Assembly (NCBI GenBank): GCA_964552325.1
Contig: CAZKHA010000051.1
Location: forward strand, 1 to 20,905
Direction of reading: 5' to 3'
From: CAZKCK01 sp964552325
GTDB taxonomy: Bacteria > Bacteroidota > Bacteroidia > Bacteroidales > TTA-H9
Length of the DNA: 20,905 nt
A model generated the notes under the pieces. The model made no database searches, was not told the origin of the DNA, and saw only the letters and a list, made by a program, of their open reading frames with translations. The first letter of the stretch is position 1. Every line of letters begins with the position of its first letter. This document shows, piece after piece, positions 15,135-20,905 of the stretch. The translations under genes and the position numbers were made by a program.

Positions 15135-15830
15135 CTAAGCAGAAAATGATTTTGGATCGATTTGAATACCAGGGCTCATTGTGCTTGATAAGTATATACT
15201 TCTAACGTATGTACCTTTAGCAGCTGATGGTTTCAGTTTAATAATTGACTGAAGGATTTCCCTTGCATTATCGTAGATACTCTCGTTAGAGAACGATACT
15301 TTGCCGATACCAGCATGAATAATACCGTATTTATCTACTTTAAAGTCGATCTTACCAGCCTTTACTTCTTTTACTGCATTTCCTACATCCATGGTTACAG
15401 TTCCAGCCTTTGGGTTAGGCATTAAACCACGAGGGCCTAATATCTTACCTAGTGCTCCAACCTTGGGCATAACATTGGGTGTGGTTATTACCACATCAAC
15501 ATCAGTCCAACCACCTTTAATCTTTGCAATATAGTCGTCAAGTCCGTAGTAGTCAGCACCTGCAGCTTTGGCTTCTTCCTCTTTATCAGGGGTGCAGAGA
15601 ACAAGTACTCGGATAGTTTTTCCAGAACCGTGTGGCAACGTTACGATACCCCTAACCATTTGGTTGGCCTTACGAGGGTCAACACCAAGACGTACATCAA
15701 TATCAACCGATGCATCGAATTTAGTATTGGTAATTTTCTTAACGATATCTGAAGCTTCTGCCAATGAGTACAGCTTGTTCTTATCAAACAAAGCCAAAGA
15801 CTCTTTGCGTTTACGTGTCAATTTAGCCAT
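15135..15830 (-). CDS. rplA: 50S ribosomal protein uL1
   Basis: A 231-residue protein of the L1 stalk, which moves deacylated tRNA out of the E site. Family motifs are TKFDASVDIDVRLGVDPRKANQMVRG near the N-terminus, LPHGSGKT, then NVMPKVGALGKILGPRGLMPNPK in the second domain, and GTYVRSIYLSSTMSPGI at the end. Length and start (MAKLTRKRKE) are normal. It follows rplK by 56 bp. In many bacteria uL1 represses its own operon by binding the mRNA; I could not pick out a clear mimic of the rRNA site here. Confidence 0.98.
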   Translation of the reverse strand: MAKLTRKRKESLALFDKNKLYSLAEASDIVKKITNTKFDASVDIDVRLGVDPRKANQMVRGIVTLPHGSGKTIRVLVLCTPDKEEEAKAAGADYYGLDDYIAKIKGGWTDVDVVITTPNVMPKVGALGKILGPRGLMPNPKAGTVTMDVGNAVKEVKAGKIDFKVDKYGIIHAGIGKVSFSNESIYDNAREILQSIIKLKPSAAKGTYVRSIYLSSTMSPGIQIDPKSFSA

Positions 15831-15886
15831 TTCAAAGTCTAGTTTATTTTGTGGACTTTAATCGGTGTTTATAAAACACAATTAAA

Positions 15887-16330
15887 TTACTTTGCAAGAG
15901 GCGACTCTCCAGTAACGGTGAGGCCCATGCTCCTGGCTGTTCCGGCAACCATGCTCATAGCGGAATCCATCGTGAAACAATTCAAATCAGGCATTTTTAT
16001 TTCAGCAATAGCCTTAACCTGTTCCCAGGTAACACTACCAACCTTTTTACGGTTCGATTCGGCTGAACCTTTTTGAATTTTTGATGCTTCCATTAATTGC
16101 ACAGGAACCGGCGGGGTCTTGATAACAAAATCAAAGGATTTATCCTTGTAAACAGTAATGATAACCGGAACAATTTTTCCAGCACTTTCCTGTGTACGAG
16201 AATTAAACTGCTTGCAAAACTCCATAATGTTCACACCTTTAGATCCTAATGCAGGGCCTATTGGTGGGGATGGGTTGGCAGCAGCTCCTTTAACTTGTAG
16301 TTTAATGATTCCGCTTACTTCTTTTGCCAT
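15887..16330 (-). CDS. rplK: 50S ribosomal protein uL11
   Basis: A 147-residue protein of the GTPase-associated centre that binds 23S rRNA next to the stalk. It begins MAKEVSGIIKLQVKGAAANPSPPIGPALG, including the proline-rich PSPPIGPALG loop that meets thiopeptide antibiotics. The C-terminal rRNA-binding domain has KKVGSVTWEQVKAIAEIKMPDLN and AMSMVAGTARSMGLTV. Length is normal. It is 61 bp downstream of nusG, without a visible terminator or promoter between. Confidence 0.99.
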   Translation of the reverse strand: MAKEVSGIIKLQVKGAAANPSPPIGPALGSKGVNIMEFCKQFNSRTQESAGKIVPVIITVYKDKSFDFVIKTPPVPVQLMEASKIQKGSAESNRKKVGSVTWEQVKAIAEIKMPDLNCFTMDSAMSMVAGTARSMGLTVTGESPLAK

Positions 16331-16391
16331 GATTTTATTGGATTAAATTAAAGTAATTTCATCCATTTTGGACGAAAAAACGGAGATGTTC

Positions 16392-16934
16392 CTATTCCTT
16401 GGCTACCTGCATAAATCCCAATTCAAGAGGTGTCTTTCTACCGAAGATTTTAACCATAACTTTGAGCTTTTTCTTCTCTTCGTTAATCTCTTCGATCACA
16501 CCACTAAAACTGTTAAAAGGTCCATCTATTACCATAACGGTTTCACCAACTATATATGGAACATTAATTTCCTCGCCAAGCTCGGCAAGTTCATCAACAG
16601 TGCCTAATAGTCGGTTAACTTCCGATTTACGTAATGGATCGGCTTCGCCTTTTGTACCCAGAAAACCCAAAACCCCTGGTATATTTTTGATGATATGAGG
16701 GATTTCTCCGGTAAGTATTGCTTCAATCAACACATAACCAGGGAAATAATTCCGCTCTTTGCTCACCTTTTTCCCATTTCGAATTTGGTAAACTTTTTCC
16801 TGAGGGATAAGTACCTGCGAAATAAAGTCTGATAAATTCAGGCGTGCGATTTCGTTGTCAAGGTATTGTTTTACCTTTTTCTCCGAACCGCTTACAGCTC
16901 TGATGACATACCATTTTTTGACTTGTTCGCTCAT
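16392..16934 (-). CDS. nusG: Transcription termination/antitermination factor NusG
   Basis: A 180-residue NusG that binds the RNA polymerase clamp and links transcription with Rho or ribosomes. The NGN domain (about 5-115) has KWYVIRAVSGSEKKVKQYLDNEI, the KERNYFPGYVLIEA core and IPGVLGFLG. The KOW domain (about 125-180) has GETVMVIDGPFNSFSGVIEEINEEKKKLKVMVKIFGR. This is the usual short NusG without insertion. It follows secE by 60 bp on the same transcript. The start MSEQVKKWYV fits the family; no Shine-Dalgarno sequence. Confidence 0.98.
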   Translation of the reverse strand: MSEQVKKWYVIRAVSGSEKKVKQYLDNEIARLNLSDFISQVLIPQEKVYQIRNGKKVSKERNYFPGYVLIEAILTGEIPHIIKNIPGVLGFLGTKGEADPLRKSEVNRLLGTVDELAELGEEINVPYIVGETVMVIDGPFNSFSGVIEEINEEKKKLKVMVKIFGRKTPLELGFMQVAKE

Positions 16935-16994
16935 ACTTAAACGATGTTTTGAAATAGAAACTGGATCAATGCGCTCTTGATTAACCCTTAAACA

Positions 16995-17192
16995 CTAAAA
17001 CAGTTTGTAAAACTGCTTAAGGATGTTTTCAAATGAAATATCCATCAAGAAGACCACTAATGCGATAATCAGGGAAGCAATGGATACTACAACTGCGCTA
17101 CTTTGAAGTTCATTCCAAGTGGGCCATGATACTTTGTGCATCAACTCATCATAGCTTTCTTGAACGTATTCCGTAATTTTATTCTTTGCCAT
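16995..17192 (-). CDS. secE: Preprotein translocase subunit SecE
   Basis: A 65-residue single-span SecE, the clamp that holds SecY in the translocon. An amphipathic N-terminal segment (about 1-27) contains the conserved ESYDELMHKVSWPTWNELQSS motif. One transmembrane helix (about 31-50, VVVSIASLIIALVVFLMDIS) and a short tail follow. This is the compact form; E. coli SecE has three helices. The gene starts 15 bp after tRNA-Trp and is followed by nusG, the near-universal partner. Confidence 0.97.
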   Translation of the reverse strand: MAKNKITEYVQESYDELMHKVSWPTWNELQSSAVVVSIASLIIALVVFLMDISFENILKQFYKLF

Positions 17193-17207
17193 TTTTATGC
17201 GGGTTCG

Positions 17208-17280
17208 CAGGGGTGGAGAGACTCGAACTCCCAGCCAATGGTTTTGGAGACCACTACTCTACCAATTGAGCTACACCCCT
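17208..17280 (-). tRNA. tRNA-Trp (anticodon CCA)
   Basis: The 73-nt cloverleaf has acceptor stem AGGGGTG/CACCCCT and discriminator G. The anticodon stem GTGGT/ACCAT holds loop CTCCAAA with anticodon CCA, and the T arm has GTTCGAGTC. CCA is not encoded. It lies between tuf and secE, and a large hairpin precedes its 5' end by 7 nt. Confidence 0.97.
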
Positions 17281-17287
17281 GTACTAT

Positions 17288-17356
17288 CTCTTGCAATTTC
17301 AGGCGAATCCGCAACTAAAGCTGCGGATTCCACCTAAAAACTATTAATTGCAAAAG
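17288..17356 (-). other. Large nested hairpin between tuf and tRNA-Trp
   Basis: The outer stem is 11 bp with one G-U (17356-17346 with 17298-17288). A 3-bp step AGG/CCT follows (17335-17333 with 17303-17301), then an inner 9-bp stem GAATCCGCA/TGCGGATTC (17330-17322 with 17313-17305) and an 8-nt loop. It starts 9 nt after the tuf stop and ends 7 nt before tRNA-Trp. There is no T-run, so RNA processing (for instance by RNase III) is more likely than termination. Confidence 0.65.
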
Positions 17357-17365
17357 ACAAGATTA

Positions 17366-18556
17366 TTAAATATCGAGAATTTCAATTACCTGACCGGCAC
17401 CTACTGTACGTCCACCTTCACGGATAGCAAAACGTAGGTTTAGGTTCATAGCAATTTCGTAAATCAAGTTAACTTCAATTTCGAGGTTGTCGCCAGGCAT
17501 AATCATTTCAACACCTTCTGGGAGTGTAATCTCACCAGTTACGTCAGTTGTACGGAAATAGAACTGAGGACGGTATTTGTTATGGAATGGGGTATGACGT
17601 CCACCTTCTTCTTTTTTCAGGATATAAGCCTGAGCTTTGAAGTGTTTGTGAGGTTTAATGGTGCCAGGGGCAGCAATTACCATACCACGACGGATAGAGT
17701 CTTTGTCGATACCACGTAGCAATAGACCAGCATTATCACCAGCTTCGCCAGTATCTAAAATCTTACGGAACATTTCAACACCCGTAACAACTGATTTAAG
17801 TTTTTCAGAACCTAAACCAATGATTTCAACAGGGTCGCCAGAGTGGATAATACCAGTTTCAATTCTACCAGTAGCAACAGTACCACGGCCAGTGATTGAG
17901 AATACGTCTTCAACAGGCATCAAGAAAGCTTTATCAACTTGACGTGCTGGTTGTGGGATGTAAGTATCACAAGCTTCCATAAGTTCCATAACTTTCTCAA
18001 CCCATGATGGCTCTTCGTTCAGAGCACCAAGTGCTGATCCACGAATGATGGGAATATCATCGCCATCAAAACCGTAGAATGAAAGAAGTTCGCGTGTTTC
18101 CATTTCGACTAAGTCGAGAAGCTCGGTATCATCAACAAGGTCAACCTTGTTCATAAATACAACAAGCTTTGGAACACCAACCTGACGAGCCAAAAGGATA
18201 TGCTCGCGGGTTTGTGGCATTGGGCCGTCAGTAGCAGCTACAACCAAGATAGCTCCGTCCATCTGAGCAGCACCCGTAATCATGTTCTTGATATAATCAG
18301 CGTGTCCAGGGCAATCTACGTGTGCGTAGTGCCTGTTGGCAGTTTGATACTCGATATGCGCAGTGTTAATTGTGATACCACGAGCTTTTTCTTCAGGAGC
18401 ATTGTCAATAGAGTCGAATGATCTAAACTCTGACAGCCCTTTTTTGGAAAGGTTTAGCGTAATGGCAGCTGTCAGGGTAGTCTTTCCATGGTCAATGTGA
18501 CCAATAGTTCCAATATTTACGTGAGGCTTGGAACGATCGAATTTTTCTTTTGCCAT
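17366..18556 (-). CDS. tuf: Elongation factor Tu
   Basis: The 396-residue GTPase delivers aminoacyl-tRNA to the ribosomal A site. Domain 1 carries G1 GHIDHGKT (19-26; most EF-Tu have Val where Ile21 stands), G2 RGIT (59-62), G3 DCPGHAD (81-87, with catalytic H85), G4 NKVD (136-139) and G5 SAL. Domains 2 and 3 are complete, from about residue 205 to the C-terminal GQVIEILDI. Kirromycin-site residues such as Gln of LARQVGVP and Ala of LRFAIREGG are of wild type. It lies between tRNA-Thr and tRNA-Trp in the usual Bacteroidota order. There is no Shine-Dalgarno sequence. Confidence 0.99.
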   Translation of the reverse strand: MAKEKFDRSKPHVNIGTIGHIDHGKTTLTAAITLNLSKKGLSEFRSFDSIDNAPEEKARGITINTAHIEYQTANRHYAHVDCPGHADYIKNMITGAAQMDGAILVVAATDGPMPQTREHILLARQVGVPKLVVFMNKVDLVDDTELLDLVEMETRELLSFYGFDGDDIPIIRGSALGALNEEPSWVEKVMELMEACDTYIPQPARQVDKAFLMPVEDVFSITGRGTVATGRIETGIIHSGDPVEIIGLGSEKLKSVVTGVEMFRKILDTGEAGDNAGLLLRGIDKDSIRRGMVIAAPGTIKPHKHFKAQAYILKKEEGGRHTPFHNKYRPQFYFRTTDVTGEITLPEGVEMIMPGDNLEIEVNLIYEIAMNLNLRFAIREGGRTVGAGQVIEILDI

Positions 18557-18606
18557 ATTAATAGTTGTTATAAAAAGAAGTTACAAATCTGAATAAACAT
18601 ATCAAG

Positions 18607-18678
18607 AGCCGATGACGAGAATTGAACTCGTGACCCCTTCCTTACCAAGGAAGTGCTCTACCCCTGAGCTACATCGGC
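18607..18678 (-). tRNA. tRNA-Thr (anticodon GGT)
   Basis: The 72-nt cloverleaf has acceptor GCCGATG/CATCGGC and discriminator T. The anticodon arm CTTCC-TTGGTAA-GGAAG gives anticodon GGT, and the T loop is GTTCAATTC. CCA is not encoded. It is 50 bp upstream of tuf and 8 bp after tRNA-Gly. Confidence 0.97.
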
Positions 18679-18686
18679 TAAAACTG

Positions 18687-18759
18687 AGCGGAAGACCGGG
18701 CTCGAACCGGCTACCTAAAGCTTGGAAGGCTTTCGCTCTGCCAAATGAGCTACTTCCGC
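18687..18759 (-). tRNA. tRNA-Gly (anticodon TCC)
   Basis: The 73-nt cloverleaf has acceptor GCGGAAG/CTTCCGC and discriminator T. The anticodon arm AAAGC-CTTCCAA-GCTTT gives TCC, and the T loop is GTTCGAGCC. CCA is not encoded. It is the middle tRNA of the three-tRNA cluster before tuf. Confidence 0.97.
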
Positions 18760-18774
18760 ATGCTATATACTTTG

Positions 18775-18856
18775 TGGGGAGAGGAGGATTCGAACCTCCG
18801 AAGGCTTCGCCAACAGATTTACAGTCTGCCCCATTTGACCGCTCTGGTATCTCCCC
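18775..18856 (-). tRNA. tRNA-Tyr (anticodon GTA)
   Basis: An 82-nt class II tRNA with acceptor GGGGAGA/TCTCCCC and discriminator A. The anticodon loop CTGTAAA gives GTA. A long variable arm (GGCGAAGCC) and the T loop GTTCGAATC are present. CCA is not encoded, though a C follows the discriminator. It is the first gene of the cluster. Its 5' and 3' flanks are complementary over 8 bp. Confidence 0.97.
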
Positions 18857-18937
18857 AAAGTATAAAACAGAATTCTTTCAAAGAACCTTAGAACCAATTT
18901 GCTATTCGTGTTAACAGCAAAATTTCCTAATGCTTTT

Positions 18938-18968
18938 CAATAAAACAGTCCCTATTTGAAAGGGACTG
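18938..18968 (-). terminator. Intrinsic terminator of the recombinase-hpf unit
   Basis: In RNA sense CAGTCCCT (18968-18961) pairs with AGGGACTG (18953-18946) around a 7-nt loop, followed by TTTTATTG. It lies about 50 bp after the hpf stop and about 80 bp before tRNA-Tyr, isolating the tRNA/tuf cluster from the upstream unit. Confidence 0.85.
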
Positions 18969-19020
18969 CAAAAGTAAAACAAGTTTATGTAATTACCAAA
19001 GATTTTATGAAAAAAAATCA

Positions 19021-19320
19021 TCAAATCCCTCTAATTTTCTCTTTGTACTTGATTAACTGCTTTTTCAAAGCCTCTACAACTTGGTCTGAGGCCTCTTCAA
19101 AAGTTACACACTGCTTTTTTGCGTATAAATCATTGCCAGGTATCAACAAACGAATTTCAGCAACCTTGTTATCTGGCGCTTCTGTGTTCTCGAGTTTTAA
19201 GGTAACCTCACTTCCCAAGATACCTTCAAACAACGTATGCAATTTCTCAACCTTAGTAATAATAAAGGTTTCAAGCTTCTTATCAGCCTTAAAATGAACA
19301 GAATTGATTGTGACTTTCAT
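19021..19320 (-). CDS. hpf: Ribosome hibernation promoting factor, short form (HPF/YfiA family)
   Basis: A 99-residue protein of the ribosome-associated inhibitor family, which sits in the A and P sites of the 30S head-body cleft in stationary phase. The beta-alpha-beta-beta-beta-alpha order can be followed: MKVTINSVHF, a first helix around LETFIITKVEKLHTLF, strands EVTLKLENT and KVAEIRLLIPG, then the second helix FEEASDQVVEALKKQLIKYKEKIRG. The C-terminal extension of long HPF is absent. It starts 17 bp after the recombinase stop and has a strong Shine-Dalgarno sequence, AAAGGAGA (19332-19325), 4 nt from the ATG. A terminator follows. Partnership with tuf and rpsU nearby fits a translation-related job. 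Confidence 0.93.
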   Translation of the reverse strand: MKVTINSVHFKADKKLETFIITKVEKLHTLFEGILGSEVTLKLENTEAPDNKVAEIRLLIPGNDLYAKKQCVTFEEASDQVVEALKKQLIKYKEKIRGI

Positions 19321-19337
19321 AATGTCTCCTTTCGTTG

Positions 19338-20228
19338 TTAAGCCTTTGGATGGGCTTGTTTATAGATGGTTTTTAATTTCTCAACAGCGTTATGCGTGTA
19401 CACTTGTGTTGCTGCAAGACTTGAATGTCCGAGCAGTTCCTTAATGGCATTTAGCTCTGCTCCAGCATTTAGCATATGCGTGGCGAATGTGTGCCTCAAC
19501 ACATGTGGGCTACGTTTTTCTACCGTTGAAGTCATGCTAAGGTACAAACTTACTGTGCGATAAACAAGCTTTGGATAAACTTTTTTACCTGATGGAGTAA
19601 CAATAAGGTATCCCTCTGCCTCTTTATCAAGCTTAAGTTGCTTTTTTTCAACTAAATAAGTATTTATCCAATCCAAAACCTTTTTCGTAACAGGTATCAA
19701 TCGTTCTTTTTGACGCTTTCCTAAAACTTTTAACTGGCCATTGTAGTGGTCAACATCTACTTCCTTTAAGTTTATAAGCTCAGATAGCCTCATTCCAGTG
19801 CTATATAACAGCAAGACAATCATTTCAGCTAATAATACTGAATACTCAGAATCTGCCTGCATTGCCTCTTCCTGTATCTTTTTCATGCTTTGTTCATCCG
19901 CATACACAGGTAAAAGCTTTGGAACCTTTGTACTTACAACTTTCTTAGCAGGGTTCGAATCTAGTAGGCCTTCTTTCATCAAAAATTTATAGAATGACCG
20001 TAATGTTGCAACCTTTCTATTAATACTTCGTGCTTTTATGCCGTGCTCCATTAAATTACTTACCCACGCCCTAATTTGCTTATGATCTGCTTTTACTAAA
20101 TCACATTGCCCCCCTGATTCAAGGAAAGCTGTAAACTGAACAAGATCGTTTTGATAGGAAATGGCTGTATGAGTTGAATACCGCTTCTCTTTTAACAGGT
20201 AGTTTATGAAAGTTTCAACCAGGTTCAT
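19338..20228 (-). CDS. xerC: Xer-type tyrosine recombinase
   Basis: A 296-residue tyrosine recombinase/integrase with an N-terminal SAM-like core-binding domain (about 1-85, FINYLLKEKRYSTHTAISYQNDL) and a C-terminal catalytic domain. All active residues are visible: R147 in STGMRLSEL, K171 in LGKRQKER, H242 and R245 in PHVLRHTFATHML, H268 in LLGHSS and nucleophile Y277 in VYTH. Length and motifs fit XerC/XerD, which resolve chromosome dimers at dif. Choice between XerC and XerD is not settled; context beside hpf and tuf favours the conserved XerC-like gene of Bacteroidota. The frame is open to an ATG at 20294, but I use 20228 because the extra 22 residues are Cys/Tyr-rich and homology starts at MNLVETFINYL. 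It is co-transcribed with hpf. Confidence 0.88.
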   Translation of the reverse strand: MNLVETFINYLLKEKRYSTHTAISYQNDLVQFTAFLESGGQCDLVKADHKQIRAWVSNLMEHGIKARSINRKVATLRSFYKFLMKEGLLDSNPAKKVVSTKVPKLLPVYADEQSMKKIQEEAMQADSEYSVLLAEMIVLLLYSTGMRLSELINLKEVDVDHYNGQLKVLGKRQKERLIPVTKKVLDWINTYLVEKKQLKLDKEAEGYLIVTPSGKKVYPKLVYRTVSLYLSMTSTVEKRSPHVLRHTFATHMLNAGAELNAIKELLGHSSLAATQVYTHNAVEKLKTIYKQAHPKA

Positions 20229-20690
20229 ATATATTAATGTATAACCAAGATGTAGAGTTTTATAGCATCTTGAACATAAAACTATATTAATCAATTACTT
20301 ACAATCAAAATCTTAAACTTTCCTTATGGATCAATTTCCTGATGCAATTTCCCACTGTCCTAGGCAATAAACCTACTTGAAGGACTGGATTGTTTAAAGT
20401 AAAACAATCTTGCCACAATGTGTGACCAGGTTAAAACGGGAACATACTTTTTGCCTGGAGCTTATCCTTAATCGTATCCATAATATTGAGCCAATAGTTG
20501 TTAAAGACACAAATACTTATCCAACAGTGAGGCATTTATCATGCCCATTTAAGGATTGTTGAAAATTTGCTTTTAGTCATTCGGCTTTGCAAACTATGAA
20601 CAAAACTAGCGTAAATTTTCGTTCGCCAAAAAAAAACGGAACTAAGCCAATTTGGCCAAGTTCCGGTTTGGAGGGCATGCCATTGAAATA
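20229..20690. other. Gene-free spacer between rpsU and the recombinase
   Basis: No gene is supported in these roughly 460 bp. The right end (20628-20665) holds the rpsU terminator. A perfect 8-bp hairpin, GATTGTTT/AAACAATC (20388-20395 and 20402-20409), has no T-run and no clear role. A weak promoter-like pair on the minus strand (TTTG near 20311 and TAGTTTTA near 20286) could drive the recombinase-hpf unit; spacing fits but the match is poor. Confidence 0.5.
20628..20665 (-). terminator. Intrinsic terminator of rpsU
   Basis: In RNA sense CGGAACT (20665-20659) pairs with AGTTCCG (20643-20637), with an inner GCC/GGC pair set around a short loop, followed by nine T (20636-20628). It lies about 25 bp after the rpsU stop. 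Confidence 0.9.
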
Positions 20691-20885
20691 TTAAATCTCT
20701 TCAGCAGTCCTTAGTTGCTGTACGTAGATGGCCTTGAGCCTCTGTTCACGAGAAACTACAGAAGGTTTTGTGAATTTTTGCCTGTTGCGCAGTTCTTTAA
20801 CTACGCCAGTTTTCTCAAATTTTCTTTTAAGTTTTTTCAGGGAACGGTCAATGCTTTCGCCTTCTTTTACAGGAACAATGATCAT
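20691..20885 (-). CDS. rpsU: 30S ribosomal protein bS21
   Basis: A 64-residue small-subunit protein near the platform and the 3' end of 16S rRNA. It starts MIIVPVKEGESIDRSLKKLKRKFEKTG, the family signature, followed by a basic helical stretch VVKELRNRQKFTKPS and the C-terminal REQRLKAIYVQQLRTAEEI. In Bacteroidota, bS21 helps hide the anti-Shine-Dalgarno end of 16S rRNA, and Tyr54, which I recall as involved in Flavobacterium johnsoniae, is present here. The leader has GAGGT (20897-20893), 7 nt from the ATG, a Shine-Dalgarno core that most genes in this window lack. A strong terminator follows, so this is a short unit; its promoter is outside the window. Confidence 0.97.
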   Translation of the reverse strand: MIIVPVKEGESIDRSLKKLKRKFEKTGVVKELRNRQKFTKPSVVSREQRLKAIYVQQLRTAEEI

Positions 20886-20905
20886 TTTAAATACCTCGCT
20901 TTAAA

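Noticed and set aside
20229..20294. Upstream ATG at 20294 for the recombinase
   Set aside because: The added 22 residues are unlike Xer proteins; the usual N-terminus begins at the ATG at 20228.
20388..20409. Hairpin GATTGTTT/AAACAATC as a terminator
   Set aside because: It has no T-run on either strand and does not follow a gene end.
20305..20481. Possible decayed gene on the minus strand (16 codons, a TAA, then 41 open codons)
   Set aside because: Open stretches of that length are expected by chance in AT-rich DNA, and I recognise no protein family in it.

Overview
The window reads as the chromosome of a member of the Bacteroidota (Bacteroidetes). Supporting signs are the conserved order tyrosine recombinase / hpf / tRNA-Tyr-Gly-Thr / tuf / tRNA-Trp / secE / nusG / rplK / rplA / rplJ / rplL / rpoB / rpoC / DUF3467, RNA polymerase sequences of Bacteroidota type, the general lack of Shine-Dalgarno sequences with A-rich leaders instead, and promoter boxes that can be read as the TTG / TAnnTTTG pair of that phylum. 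I cannot name the genus.

Left part (1-5411), accessory and metabolic. Positions 1-199 hold a decaying 21-bp tandem repeat that runs in from outside the window. A near-perfect 18-bp palindrome at 335-372 follows. A two-gene HEPN-MNT toxin-antitoxin module (546-1305) has intact catalytic motifs and a candidate promoter/operator upstream. On the minus strand, two genes (3992 to 1318) encode the two halves of the saccharopine pathway of lysine breakdown as separate proteins. A divergent promoter region (about 4098-4199) leads to a small lipoprotein (4200-4778) and, after a terminator, a PepSY-type inner-membrane protein (4851-5411). A bidirectional terminator at 5435-5465 separates this block from the next.

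Central part (5481-18856, all minus strand), the core information-processing cluster. In transcription order it is tRNA-Tyr, tRNA-Gly, tRNA-Thr, tuf, tRNA-Trp, secE, nusG, rplK, rplA, rplJ, rplL, rpoB, rpoC and a DUF3467 gene. It supplies elongation factor Tu, the stalk and L1 arm of the large subunit, the NusG elongation factor, the SecE translocon subunit and both large RNA polymerase subunits. Three spacers (tuf/tRNA-Trp, rplL/rpoB, rpoB/rpoC) carry strong hairpins without classical terminator tails, suggesting RNA processing or attenuation between segments. rpoB appears to start at TTG.

Right part (18938-20905, minus strand): a Xer-type tyrosine recombinase with hpf (ribosome hibernation) directly downstream and a terminator after hpf; a gene-free stretch of about 460 bp; then rpsU with its own terminator and a GAGGT Shine-Dalgarno core, notable in a phylum that mostly avoids such sites.

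I see no clearly undescribed multi-gene system. The most unusual signals are the spacer hairpins of the RNA polymerase cluster, the TTG start of rpoB, the cluster of TTGCAC half-sites at the lysine/lipoprotein divergent promoter, and the tandem repeat at the left edge.
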